Source of the DNA: Akkermansiaceae bacterium | GTDB lineage: Bacteria; Verrucomicrobiota; Verrucomicrobiia; Verrucomicrobiales; Akkermansiaceae | Length of the DNA: 64,000 nucleotides | Assembly: GCA_015061985.1 (NCBI GenBank) | Contig: SUVN01000007.1 | Location: forward strand, 1-64,000 | Direction of reading: 5' to 3' | Part shown: piece by piece, positions 26,036-34,155 of the stretch | Position numbering within the stretch: position 1 is the first letter of the stretch | How the letters are laid out: each line of letters opens with the position of its first letter | Notes under the pieces: model-generated | Told to the model about the DNA's origin: nothing | Database searches by the model: none | What the model saw: the letters and a program-made list of their open reading frames with translations, nothing else | Program-made: the position numbers and the translations under genes

Positions 26036-27550
26036 TCAGCGACGCTTGAAGAGTCCACGGAAAGCATTCATGCCTCCCATGCCGCCTTTCGGCATGCCGC
26101 GCTTGCCCGCCATCTCTGCCAGAGCAGACAAATCCGGCATCTGAGACATATCAGGCATGCCGCCCTCTGCCCCATTCATGAGCGATGCCATATCCGGCAT
26201 ACCGGCGGGCATCTTACCTGCTGCACCACCGCGCATCATGCTCTTCATCAGGCCTCCCATCTTGCCCTTGCCGCTCATCATTTCCTTCATTTCCTTAAAG
26301 TTCTTGATGAAGCGGTTCACCTCAATCTCGGAGCAGCCGGAGCCCTTGGCAATGCGGCGGCGGCGGGAGGGGATGAGCAGCTTGTAGTTGGCACGCTCAG
26401 CGGGAGTCATAGAGAGAACAATAGCTTCCATATGCTTCATACGCTTGGGGTCAAGCGCACCCTCCGGCAGATTCTTGCGTATCTTGCTGAACCCCGGCAA
26501 CAAACCCAGCAATCCCTCCAGAGGCCCAAGACTCTGCATCATCTTCATCTGGTTCAGGAAGTCATTGAAATTGAATTCGCCGCTCATCAGACGGTTCATG
26601 GAGCTCATGGCCGATTCCTGGTCTATTTTCTCGGCGGCCTTTTCCACCAGACCGACGATATCGCCCATGCCGAGGATACGATCAGCCATACGCTGCGGTA
26701 CAAACGCACCGAACATGTCGAGCTTCTCCCCTTCGCCCATGTACTTGATAGGCTTCCCGGTCACGGCGCGCATGGAGAGCGCGGCACCGCCTCGGGCATC
26801 GCCGTCCAGCTTGGTCAGCACAATACCGGTGAGCCCAACGGCCTCATCGAAGGTCTGGGCCACGCGCACGGCCTGCTGACCGGTTGCCGCGTCTGCCACC
26901 AGCAGAGCCTCCTGCGGCTTGAGGAATTGGGCAAGCTTCCGCAGCTCTGCCACAAGGGCATCGTCCACCTCCTGCCGACCGGCGGTATCGAAGATAATGC
27001 AGTCATGCTCCTGCCCCGCAGCCCAACGCAGGGCATCCTTTGCCACGCGGATGACATCTTTCTCGCTCGCAGAAGGGGTATAGACCGGCACCTCCACCTG
27101 AGCCGCCAGGGTGGCCAGCTGATCAATGGCAGCCGGGCGTATGAGGTCACACGCCACCAGCAGAGGCTTGCGGCCATCCATCTTCAGTCGGCGAGCCAGC
27201 TTGGCACTGGTGGTTGTCTTACCCGCACCATTGAGACCCACCACCAGAATGTGCGCAGGAGGGGTCAGATTCAGTTCGGCAGCATCGCCGCCCAGCAATG
27301 CTGCGAGTTCATCACGGAAAATCTTGACAATCTGCTCCCCGGGTTTCACGGATTTGAGCACCTTCTCTCCCATGGCCTGTTCCTTGACATGGGCAATAAA
27401 CTCGCGAGCAACGCTATACTCCACGTCGGCATCCAGAAGCGCCATACGCACATCACGCAGCGCGTCCTTGATGTTGGATTCGGAAATTTTGCTCAGGCCA
27501 CGCACTTTGCGCAACGCATCATCAAGCTTATCGGAAAGAAGCGAGAACAT
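26036..27550 (-). CDS. ffh: Signal recognition particle protein Ffh
   Basis: 504 residues. N domain (MFSLLSDKLDDALRKVRG...), G domain with GLNGAGKTTTSAKLARRL, DTAGRQEVD and TKLDGDARGG, and an M domain rich in Met with SRRRRIAKGSGCSEIEVNRF for 4.5S RNA binding. The extreme C-terminus has a Met/Gly-rich run (GKGKMGGLMKSMMRGG...) longer than E. coli Ffh. It targets nascent membrane proteins to FtsY. The promoter (TTGACA-N17-TAGTGT) ends 6 nt before the ATG, so translation is probably leaderless. The SRP RNA gene is not in the window. Confidence 0.96.
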   Translation of the reverse strand: MFSLLSDKLDDALRKVRGLSKISESNIKDALRDVRMALLDADVEYSVAREFIAHVKEQAMGEKVLKSVKPGEQIVKIFRDELAALLGGDAAELNLTPPAHILVVGLNGAGKTTTSAKLARRLKMDGRKPLLVACDLIRPAAIDQLATLAAQVEVPVYTPSASEKDVIRVAKDALRWAAGQEHDCIIFDTAGRQEVDDALVAELRKLAQFLKPQEALLVADAATGQQAVRVAQTFDEAVGLTGIVLTKLDGDARGGAALSMRAVTGKPIKYMGEGEKLDMFGAFVPQRMADRILGMGDIVGLVEKAAEKIDQESAMSSMNRLMSGEFNFNDFLNQMKMMQSLGPLEGLLGLLPGFSKIRKNLPEGALDPKRMKHMEAIVLSMTPAERANYKLLIPSRRRRIAKGSGCSEIEVNRFIKNFKEMKEMMSGKGKMGGLMKSMMRGGAAGKMPAGMPDMASLMNGAEGGMPDMSQMPDLSALAEMAGKRGMPKGGMGGMNAFRGLFKRR

Positions 27551-27556
27551 GGCATC

Positions 27557-27585
27557 ACACTAGCGGAAAACGGCTGAGCTGTCAA
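27557..27585 (-). promoter_or_regulatory. ffh promoter
   Basis: On the minus strand, TTGACA (27580-27585), 17-bp spacer, TAGTGT (27557-27562). The -10 box ends only 6 nt before the ffh ATG at 27550. Confidence 0.75.
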
Positions 27586-27649
27586 GTATTCCGCGCGCCA
27601 TATCAGGCACTTTCAGGGCAGAGAGATGCAAAAACGGAACAATACACTC

Positions 27650-27678
27650 TTGACAAACGATTATGAGACTGTTAGAGT
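27650..27678 (+). promoter_or_regulatory. Promoter of the 27689 membrane protein gene
   Basis: TTGACA (27650-27655), 17-bp spacer, TAGAGT (27673-27678), ending 10 nt before the ATG at 27689. It supports that ATG as the start rather than the longer frame from 27626. Confidence 0.72.
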
Positions 27679-27688
27679 CACCCGCGTG

Positions 27689-28600
27689 ATGACTTCTACC
27701 CTAGCCTACGCCCTACCGGAGCCGAACGTGTGGCTCTTCCGTCTCTCATTCTGGGGCATTATCGCCATGCTGGCAGCCGGAGGCATCGGCATCTATCGCG
27801 CATCAAAGAATCTGTTTGCCCTCTATCGTGATACAAAGGATGTTTTTCTGAGCATGCCGGTAACGCTGTTCAACTGGGCCTCACTGGCCGTGTTGCTCTG
27901 GATTGGCAGGCAGGATGCAGATTTGCTCAGCAGCATGAAATCGGAAGCGGCTCAGGCCGCCACCGTCTGGCTGGGCACATTTGCCATAGCTGTAGTACAA
28001 GCCCGCAAATGCAACCCGGGCATGCCCCTACTGCAAATCTTTTCCGCAGGCTGCGGCAGACTGCTGCTGGGCACCCTGTCACAACTGGGAGCCCTGCTGG
28101 TGCTGGCAGGCTGTCTCTTTGCCTTTTTCGGAAACACTTGTGGCCGACGGAGCAGATTCGGCTTCGGCCCGTATGTTTCCGATCTGTCGACGAAGCTGTT
28201 TCTCATCTCGCTGGCCGCAAGCATATTCCGGATGATATGGTCGATTGTCTATGAAACCGATCGCGAGGAAGTGAACGAGAAGCGAGGCTGGATTTACGGA
28301 GTGGTGAACGTGCTGCTGTTCTGTCTGGCCTGTTGGGGAGGCTCTCTGCTGTGTGAGCAATACGAACTTGCCTCCACGGATACCCTGCTCCGCGCGACAG
28401 AGAGGAAAAAGCCCGCCGCCGTGCGTCACATCATCGCATTCAATCCGGAGCTGTCCCGCACAGAAGCTATCCTGTCAGCCACAGATAACGGGCACAGAAA
28501 AACCCTCCGCGCCCTCATCAGAACCCGCAGCGACCTCGTCACAGCCCGCCAACGGGCAGAGGAGAACGGCAACCAACAGCTGATGTCTTTCCTCAAGTAA
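27689..28600 (+). CDS. Hypothetical membrane protein with ankyrin-like C-terminus
   Basis: 303 residues from ATG at 27689. Five to six hydrophobic segments occupy residues ~15-235 (WLFRLSFWGIIAMLAAGGI; LFNWASLAVLLWI; ATVWLGTFAIAVV; LGALLVLAGCLFAFF; GVVNVLLFCLACWGG). The last ~60 residues (AAVRHIIAFNPELSRTEAILSATDNGHRKTLRALIRT) resemble one to two ankyrin repeats. No family recognised. The start choice is supported by the promoter, since codons upstream overlap the -35/-10 region. Confidence 0.65.
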   Translation: MTSTLAYALPEPNVWLFRLSFWGIIAMLAAGGIGIYRASKNLFALYRDTKDVFLSMPVTLFNWASLAVLLWIGRQDADLLSSMKSEAAQAATVWLGTFAIAVVQARKCNPGMPLLQIFSAGCGRLLLGTLSQLGALLVLAGCLFAFFGNTCGRRSRFGFGPYVSDLSTKLFLISLAASIFRMIWSIVYETDREEVNEKRGWIYGVVNVLLFCLACWGGSLLCEQYELASTDTLLRATERKKPAAVRHIIAFNPELSRTEAILSATDNGHRKTLRALIRTRSDLVTARQRAEENGNQQLMSFLK

Positions 28601-28672
28601 CCGAAAACATTGAGCGCGCCAGGGTTTCCCCCGGCGCACCTTTTTTACATACACGTTACAGCACAAATGGTC

Positions 28673-29875
28673 TTAGAAGGAGAATACGGTCTGCACGCCC
28701 CAGATAACGGCATCATCCGCCGTGCTGTAGGCGGGGTTGGCAACGTACTGAATGTGAGGAACGACCTTCACATAGTCGTTGATTTGCAGGCTGTACATGG
28801 CCTCCACTACCTGTTCGCGGTTGTTTTCGGTGGGCGTCTGCCCCTTGAACACGCCGTAGGAGATACCGAAGAAGTCATCCTCGCGAGAGGGTATGAGCTT
28901 GAAGTTTGCCCCCACTGAGAACTCGGCAGAGTTGCTCAGGTACTGTTTGGCGGCAAATCCGGCGCGGGAATATACCGTCAGGCGGTCGCAGGGGGTGTAC
29001 TCAATGCTGCCGACCAGACCGGCGTTCTGACGGCGGTTCTCGCCCTTGCCGTCATCCAGATCCACATCCGCAGAGGTATAGAAGGGGTTGATGCGGAGCG
29101 TCACGGTACCATCGGCCATGATGCGACCGTACTCACCCACCACGGCATAACCATCGCAGAAGTCGGAGTTGAAGGGGTTGTATCCGGCGGAGCACCCGGT
29201 ACGGGAAACACCCACCATAGCATAGCTGTTGCGAGTGAGCTCCACTTGCAGGATGGCACCGGCGTTGCTGTCCGGCAGAGGCAGGATGGTGGAGTTAATG
29301 AAACCGCTGTTGGTGAATCCGGCAAAGGAATCATTCGCAATGCTCACGGCATCAAAGTAGTTGGTCAGATTCACCATGCCGGCGATGATGCAGGCGCGCT
29401 TGCCTGCGAAATAGTGCATGAGTGCCACTTCCGGGAACACGCCCTCGTGCGGCCCCCAATGGTCGGCATGTGCATAGGTGGCATTGCCCACCATATCAGC
29501 AAACACAGTATCGCTCTGGGCAGACTCTCTGTCCAGCCCCCAGGAGCCGGAGAACTCCACACGCAGCCAGGTTCCGCCGTTGGCGTTGTCCTCAATGAGG
29601 CGCTGATTGAGCTGGGCATGAATGAGAGCCAGATTGGTGTGGCGGGTAGCACCGGGAACTTTCTCGGTGTTCCAGAGACCGTAAGCAGCGTCCACTGCCC
29701 ACTCGGTGCCGAACTTTTCATAAGCCTTCACCTTGTAGGAGGGGTCCCCCTCAGCGGGGGTGAACATGTTGATACCCTGGAGAAGGTCACCCACGGCGGG
29801 TGCTTCGTCCTGAGCCATGAGGGGGAGAGCAAGAAATCCCGACAGGGCAATGGTCATTACGTTTTTTGTTATCAT
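28673..29875 (-). CDS. OprB-like carbohydrate porin
   Basis: 400 residues from ATG at 29873-29875 (MITKNVMTIALSGFLALPLMAQ), a signal peptide cut after AQ. The body is beta-rich with many aromatic-girdle patterns and shares features of the OprB carbohydrate-selective porins (GTWLRVEFSGSWGLDR; FAGKRACIIAGMVNLTNYFD; ANDSFAGFTNSGF; final strand VIWGVQTVFSF ending in Phe). It would form an outer-membrane barrel for sugar uptake. The longer frame to 29908 starts with TTG and overlaps the neighbouring small gene, so the inner ATG is preferred. Confidence 0.82.
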   Translation of the reverse strand: MITKNVMTIALSGFLALPLMAQDEAPAVGDLLQGINMFTPAEGDPSYKVKAYEKFGTEWAVDAAYGLWNTEKVPGATRHTNLALIHAQLNQRLIEDNANGGTWLRVEFSGSWGLDRESAQSDTVFADMVGNATYAHADHWGPHEGVFPEVALMHYFAGKRACIIAGMVNLTNYFDAVSIANDSFAGFTNSGFINSTILPLPDSNAGAILQVELTRNSYAMVGVSRTGCSAGYNPFNSDFCDGYAVVGEYGRIMADGTVTLRINPFYTSADVDLDDGKGENRRQNAGLVGSIEYTPCDRLTVYSRAGFAAKQYLSNSAEFSVGANFKLIPSREDDFFGISYGVFKGQTPTENNREQVVEAMYSLQINDYVKVVPHIQYVANPAYSTADDAVIWGVQTVFSF

Positions 29876-29904
29876 ATCAGTTTGTTGTTTTGTTGAAATT
29901 GCTT

Positions 29905-30069
29905 TCAATTCCGGTGTTCATCCTTGGCTTTCCTGCCACAGCAGCCGTTTTCTCCACAGCTGCCGCACTCTCCGGCGCAGCATCCACCCTTCCTCTTTTT
30001 CTGAATCAGTGAGTAGATAATCCACAGCGTGAGTGATGCAAGAATCAGGATTACGATGATATCTCCCAT
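29905..30069 (-). CDS. FeoB-associated Cys-rich membrane protein
   Basis: 54 residues: MGDIIVILILASLTLWIIYS is a single membrane helix, followed by QKKRKGG and then a Cys-rich tail with CCAGECGSCGENGCCGRK (six Cys). This matches the FeoB-associated small proteins encoded downstream of feoB in many anaerobes, thought to help iron handling in place of FeoC. The ATG is 15 bp after the feoB stop, so it is the third gene of the feoAB operon. Confidence 0.85.
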   Translation of the reverse strand: MGDIIVILILASLTLWIIYSLIQKKRKGGCCAGECGSCGENGCCGRKAKDEHRN

Positions 30070-30084
30070 AGTCGATAGTCGGGT

Positions 30085-32823
30085 TTAGTGTTTTTTGGTG
30101 TATTTATTGGGGCGGACAATCATGTAGAGCACGGCCGCAGCGATGATGCAGGCGATTGCCTGCCCCGGGCCGAACTCTCCCGTGCTTGCCCAGGTGCCAA
30201 GCTGATATATCAGCAAGGACACCACATACGCCCACACGCACATGTAGCCAATGGCAAACCAGGTCCAACGCGCGCTGTTCATCTCGCGGCGGATGGCTCC
30301 GCAGGCTGCAAAGCATGGGGCACAGAGAAGATTGAATATCATGAACGAAAGCGCACTCATGGTGCTGAACGCTCCGGCGGCTTTCAGATTGGCTGCCACT
30401 CCGGCGGTTTCCTCATCCGCATCCGCGCCGAAGAAGTAGTTGACGATTCGGAAGAAGAGGTTAGGCCGCTCAGCCTCGGAAGCCGTTTCCTGCTCGGACG
30501 GCTCATTCTCTTCCGATTCTGCGGCGGCAGGAACCGTCCGGCGAATCTCACCGTCAGCCTTCCAAATTCCCATGGTCAGCACCGAAAGGGCGTTCGCCTT
30601 GCTCACATCACTCGTGCGGGGAAGCGCATCGCCTTCGTTTTCCTGCGCAGCGGTCTCTTCTGCCGCCGGGTAGAGCACCCCGAACGTACCTACCACGTTT
30701 TCCTTGGCAATCAGCCCGGTGACCGTACCCACGGCGGGGCGCCAGTCACCCCAGCCCAGCGGGGCAAAGAGAGGCGCAAAGGTATTGCCCACGTTGGCAA
30801 GCATACTCTGTTCAATGGCGGCTTCATGTTCTTTCGTGTTGAGATAACGGAAGCTCCAGGTGTAGTTACTGAGTGTCCAGATGAGGGCACTGGCCAGGAA
30901 TATCACCGTGCCGACTTTTCTGACAAAGGATTTGCAACGCTCCATGGCACGCACGTTGATGTTCACCCCGCTCGGCTTGTGGTAGGGCGGCAACTCCATC
31001 ACAAAGGGAGTGTAGGAACCGGCAAACATGTGGGTCTTGCGCAGCATCCACCCGCCCAGTATCACCGAACCGATACCCGCAAAGTACGCTATGGTGGCAA
31101 TAGAGGCATCCTGTCCCATCACGGCACCGATAAGCGCGATAATCGGCAGTTTGGCACCGCAGGGCACAAAACAGGTCAGCATCACCGACATGCGGCGGTC
31201 TTTCTCATTTTCTATGGTGCGGGTTGCCATGACGCCCGGCACCCCGCAGCCCATGGATACCAGCAGGGGAATGAATGATTTGCCGGAAAGTCCTATGGTG
31301 CGGAAGATTCTGTCCATCATGAATGCCACACGCGCCATATAGCCGCAGTCCTCCAGCGTGGCCAGCAGCAGGAACAGAACCGCCATCTGCGGCAGGAAGC
31401 CCAGCACCGCCCCCACACCGGCCACGATTCCATCCGTTATCAGCGCACTGAGCTGCGGGCTGCACTCCAGCGTGCTGCGCCCCAGCAGAGCAATACCGAA
31501 ACTCAGCACACTCAATACCGGAAACCACACCACAAACTCACGCCGACTCCCGCGCCCGGTCAGCGACATAGGGAACTTGCGAATGCGGCGGGGTTTCTCT
31601 CCGAAATCATTGAGCCCCCTGCTCCCGCGCAGGCAGAAGCACGCCACCAGAATGCAGGCGTTCACCGCATACAAGGCGTACAGGACTACGGTATGCAGCA
31701 TCCCGGGCAGGTGTGGGCACATATACTCCAGCAGAAACGGCAGGATCACCAGGTACAGCCAGGAGCCGCTGCGATTCAAATCATGCAGGCGGCGCAGCAT
31801 CGTCGGGAACAGCAGTACCATGGACAACACCGCACTGAACATGGTCAGCGATTCTGCAGAAGCGGGCACGCTGCCGATGAAGCCCTCCAGCCAGCCGCCC
31901 ACCACGGGACCAAACAACACCTCGTTCGCCCAGGCTGTCCCCCAATCTCCCACGGTGTTGATGGAGAGGTAGTACACGGCCCACATCACTCCCACAAATA
32001 TCAGCAGTCCGAACACGCGGTGGGTCAGCACGGCATCCAGCTTCATACTGAAGTTGCTGCGGTGCCCGGCTTTCGTGACTACCTTCGGGATAAAATCAAG
32101 GATGGCATCATAACGCCCGGCTGCTATCACAGAGGCGATATCATCCCCCATCTCCTCTTCCACTGCCAGCCGCAGAGATTCCGCTTCATGCTTCTGCGCC
32201 GTGGTCAGTTTCTCAGCCTCGGCACTATCATTTTCCAGCAGTTTCACCTGCTCCCAGCGGGTACAATGCAGCGTTTCTCCCAGTGCAGCAAGCGCTTTCT
32301 CCACACAGTCCGGGAAGCGGAGCGGCGCAGGCGCAGCGGGTATTTCCCCCAATATCAGCTGCAGCAGCTCCTGAATACCCTCCCGGCGCAGCACGCTCAC
32401 CGGCACCACCGGGCAGCCAAGCTCTCGGCTCAGCGCGGTCGGATTTACTTTATCCCCACGCTGCTCCACCAAATCCATCATGTTGAGCACCACCACCATG
32501 GGCAGTCCCGTCTCCAGTAGCTGGCTCGTCAGGTACAGATTACGCTCCAAATTCGTGGCATCCACCACATTTACCACCATATCCGGCTTATCCTGAAGCA
32601 GATATTGCCGCGTGACCATCTCTTCCGGTGAATACGGAGACAGAGAATATATGCCCGGCAAATCCAGTATCTCCACCTCCTCGTGGTCGCGCAGATACCC
32701 GCCTTTGCGGTCTACCGTCACGCCCGGCCAGTTTCCCACATATTGGTTTGCTCCTGTCAGCTCGTTGAACAGACTCGTCTTGCCGCTGTTCGGATTGCCT
32801 GCCAGTGCTATCGTTCGTTTCAT
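30085..32823 (-). CDS. feoB: Ferrous iron transporter FeoB with inserted DUF805-like segment
   Basis: 912 residues against a usual 700-780. The N-terminal G domain has G1 GNPNSGKT (9-16), WPGVTVDRK, G3 DLPG (54-57) and G4 NMMD (114-117). The membrane core is recognisable from RVFGLLIFVGVMWAVYYLSI (269-288) and again from ITDGIVAGVGAVLGFLPQM (462-480) with EDCGYMARVAFMMDR, SMGCGVPGVMATRTIE and CFVPCGAKLPI. Between these, residues ~325-455 are extra and carry RRLHDLNRSGSW (344-355), GSRGLNDFGEKP (400-411) and TGRGSRREFVVWF (422-434), all DUF805 hallmarks, in permuted order. A second acidic insert spans ~720-810. It imports Fe2+. Confidence 0.93.
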   Translation of the reverse strand: MKRTIALAGNPNSGKTSLFNELTGANQYVGNWPGVTVDRKGGYLRDHEEVEILDLPGIYSLSPYSPEEMVTRQYLLQDKPDMVVNVVDATNLERNLYLTSQLLETGLPMVVVLNMMDLVEQRGDKVNPTALSRELGCPVVPVSVLRREGIQELLQLILGEIPAAPAPLRFPDCVEKALAALGETLHCTRWEQVKLLENDSAEAEKLTTAQKHEAESLRLAVEEEMGDDIASVIAAGRYDAILDFIPKVVTKAGHRSNFSMKLDAVLTHRVFGLLIFVGVMWAVYYLSINTVGDWGTAWANEVLFGPVVGGWLEGFIGSVPASAESLTMFSAVLSMVLLFPTMLRRLHDLNRSGSWLYLVILPFLLEYMCPHLPGMLHTVVLYALYAVNACILVACFCLRGSRGLNDFGEKPRRIRKFPMSLTGRGSRREFVVWFPVLSVLSFGIALLGRSTLECSPQLSALITDGIVAGVGAVLGFLPQMAVLFLLLATLEDCGYMARVAFMMDRIFRTIGLSGKSFIPLLVSMGCGVPGVMATRTIENEKDRRMSVMLTCFVPCGAKLPIIALIGAVMGQDASIATIAYFAGIGSVILGGWMLRKTHMFAGSYTPFVMELPPYHKPSGVNINVRAMERCKSFVRKVGTVIFLASALIWTLSNYTWSFRYLNTKEHEAAIEQSMLANVGNTFAPLFAPLGWGDWRPAVGTVTGLIAKENVVGTFGVLYPAAEETAAQENEGDALPRTSDVSKANALSVLTMGIWKADGEIRRTVPAAAESEENEPSEQETASEAERPNLFFRIVNYFFGADADEETAGVAANLKAAGAFSTMSALSFMIFNLLCAPCFAACGAIRREMNSARWTWFAIGYMCVWAYVVSLLIYQLGTWASTGEFGPGQAIACIIAAAVLYMIVRPNKYTKKH

Positions 32824-32855
32824 GTTTGTTTAAGCTAACTTCCGAATCCAAAAAA

Positions 32856-33095
32856 TCAATCCACGAAGATGCAGGCCGCCTCAGCCTTTCGCAGAGAAAG
32901 CTCATACCCGCGCACCGTCACTTCCAACGGATCGCCCAGCGGTGCCATCTTACGCACAGTTACATCTGCCCCCTTGGTCAGCCCCATATCCAGAATACGC
33001 TGGCGCAGCGGGCCGTTGCCCGTTACCCGGGCTACCTTCACGCTGCGACCAATCTTCACCTGGTTCAGTGTCAATTTGTCTGTATGCTGTTCCAT
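32856..33095 (-). CDS. feoA: Ferrous iron transport protein FeoA
   Basis: 79 residues from ATG at 33093-33095 (MEQHTDKLTLNQVKIGRSVKV). It has the SH3-like FeoA pattern LNQVKIGRSVKVARVTG...LRQRILDMGLTKGADVTVRKMAPLGDPLEVTVRGYELSLRKAEA. A longer frame starting at 33140 would begin inside the promoter and is rejected. It lies 32 bp upstream of feoB. Role: cytosolic partner of FeoB. Confidence 0.93.
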   Translation of the reverse strand: MEQHTDKLTLNQVKIGRSVKVARVTGNGPLRQRILDMGLTKGADVTVRKMAPLGDPLEVTVRGYELSLRKAEAACIFVD

Positions 33096-33111
33096 AATCA
33101 GTTCGCGGCGC

Positions 33112-33140
33112 ATGTTAGCGCAACCTAACACATTTGTCAA
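33112..33140 (-). promoter_or_regulatory. feo promoter with overlapping DtxR/IdeR-like palindrome
   Basis: On the minus strand, TTGACA (33135-33140), 17-bp spacer, TAACAT (33112-33117), 16 nt before the feoA ATG. The spacer and -10 contain TGTTAG-GTTGCG-CTAACA (33113-33130), a perfect 6-bp inverted repeat. It resembles the TTAGGTTAGCCTAACCTAA box of iron/manganese-sensing DtxR-family repressors. A bound repressor would block polymerase, fitting an iron-import operon. Confidence 0.7.
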
Positions 33141-33189
33141 GCATTTTCTGAAAAAATGTAAGTCTTAACAAACATTTTCCGAATAAAAA

Positions 33190-33289
33190 CCCCGATTCTT
33201 CCCTGTGCGAAGCGACTTTTCGCGTTTGAGGACAAGGCGAAAGAAGCGCTCCGTTGCCGGAAGAAATCCGGCCTAGTTTAGAATCGGGG
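33190..33289. other. Structured element between thi4 and feoA (multibranched stem)
   Basis: A perfect 10-bp outer stem CCCCGATTCT (33190-33199) / AGAATCGGGG (33280-33289) encloses at least two clear hairpins: GCGAA-N7-TTCGC (33207-33223) and GCCGGA-AGAAA-TCCGGC (33256-33272). Read on the minus strand the outer stem is followed by TTTTTATT, so it can serve as the terminator of thi4, but a 100-nt multibranched form is unusual for a simple terminator. It could be a small RNA released from the 3' end of thi4, or a processed element. It matches no RNA family I can name. Confidence 0.55.
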
Positions 33290-33297
33290 GTAGAAAC

Positions 33298-34074
33298 TTA
33301 CTGCTGCTGGCGAATGGAAGCACTCATCAACTCGGCCACTTTCTTACCGCTCATGAGCATGCCGCCGAAGATGGGGCCCATGCGGAAGCTGCCGCTCACC
33401 CCGTTGGCCGCCATGCCGGAGACAAAGAGGCCGGGGTAAATCTCCTTGGTGTTATCGATGGTAGAACGCTCACCCTCGGCGGCATCCATGCTCATCTCGC
33501 CCACCACACCGCCGGTGGGGGTATCAAGTCTCACGCCGTTCTTGCGGGCAACAGTGCGGGCAATCTCACAATCATGCCCGGTGGCATCCAGCACCGTCTT
33601 GGAGAGCAGCGTCAGCGGGTCAACATGCAGCCCCTCCCGCAGAACGGGCGTCCAGTTCACCACCACGCCGCCGACTCTCCCCTGCTTGTAGACCACATCC
33701 TCCACGGAATAGCAGTTGAAGATGACCGCTCCGGCTTTCGTGGCCTGATAGAGCAAGCCGGCCGTGGCATGCACGGAATCCACAATGTACGTCCCCTCGC
33801 GGTACGGACGGTAGGAAAGCTGCAGTTCTTCCACAATCGGCATGGCCTCCTCCTGCACCACAATATCGTTGAACATCATGGCACCGCCCCACATCCCGCC
33901 GCCGGGGGAAAGCTTGCGATCCAGCAGCGCTACCTTATGCCCGGCCTTGGCCAGATAATAGGCCGCCACGATACCGGATGGCCCGCCGCCCACAATGGCT
34001 GCATCCAGATTCAGACAGTCGGAGAGTTTTCCGAAATAGGACTCGATAATACCGCGAGAAATGAGCGTTTCCAT
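33298..34074 (-). CDS. thi4: Thi4-type thiazole synthase
   Basis: 258 residues from ATG at 34072-34074 (METLISRGIIESYFGKL). FAD/NAD-type Rossmann start DAAIVGGGPSGIVAAYYLAKAGHKVALLDRKLSPGGGMWGGAMMFN, and the C-terminal MAANGVSGSFRMGPIFGGMLMSGKK fit the Thi4 family, which makes adenylated thiazole from NAD and glycine. The segment LDATGHDCEIARTVARK lacks the GPFGAFC peptide that donates sulfur in fungal and plant enzymes, so the sulfide-dependent, catalytic type seen in anaerobic archaea and some bacteria is more likely (inference). Promoter 10 nt upstream. Divergent to thiE. Confidence 0.88.
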   Translation of the reverse strand: METLISRGIIESYFGKLSDCLNLDAAIVGGGPSGIVAAYYLAKAGHKVALLDRKLSPGGGMWGGAMMFNDIVVQEEAMPIVEELQLSYRPYREGTYIVDSVHATAGLLYQATKAGAVIFNCYSVEDVVYKQGRVGGVVVNWTPVLREGLHVDPLTLLSKTVLDATGHDCEIARTVARKNGVRLDTPTGGVVGEMSMDAAEGERSTIDNTKEIYPGLFVSGMAANGVSGSFRMGPIFGGMLMSGKKVAELMSASIRQQQ

Positions 34075-34084
34075 AACGGCAGCA

Positions 34085-34113
34085 AGTGTACGATACCGCC
34101 CCCCTGCTGTCAA
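34085..34113 (-). promoter_or_regulatory. thi4 promoter
   Basis: On the minus strand, TTGACA (34108-34113), 17-bp spacer, TACACT (34085-34090), ending 10 nt before the ATG. No TPP riboswitch fits in this gap. Confidence 0.7.
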
Positions 34114-34155
34114 CGTCAAATTTTGTACTTGCCAAACGACGGGCATTCATAGAGA

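Noticed and set aside
33096..33140. Longer feoA start at 33140
   Set aside because: This would place the start inside the -35 box; the FeoA fold begins after MEQHTDKL.
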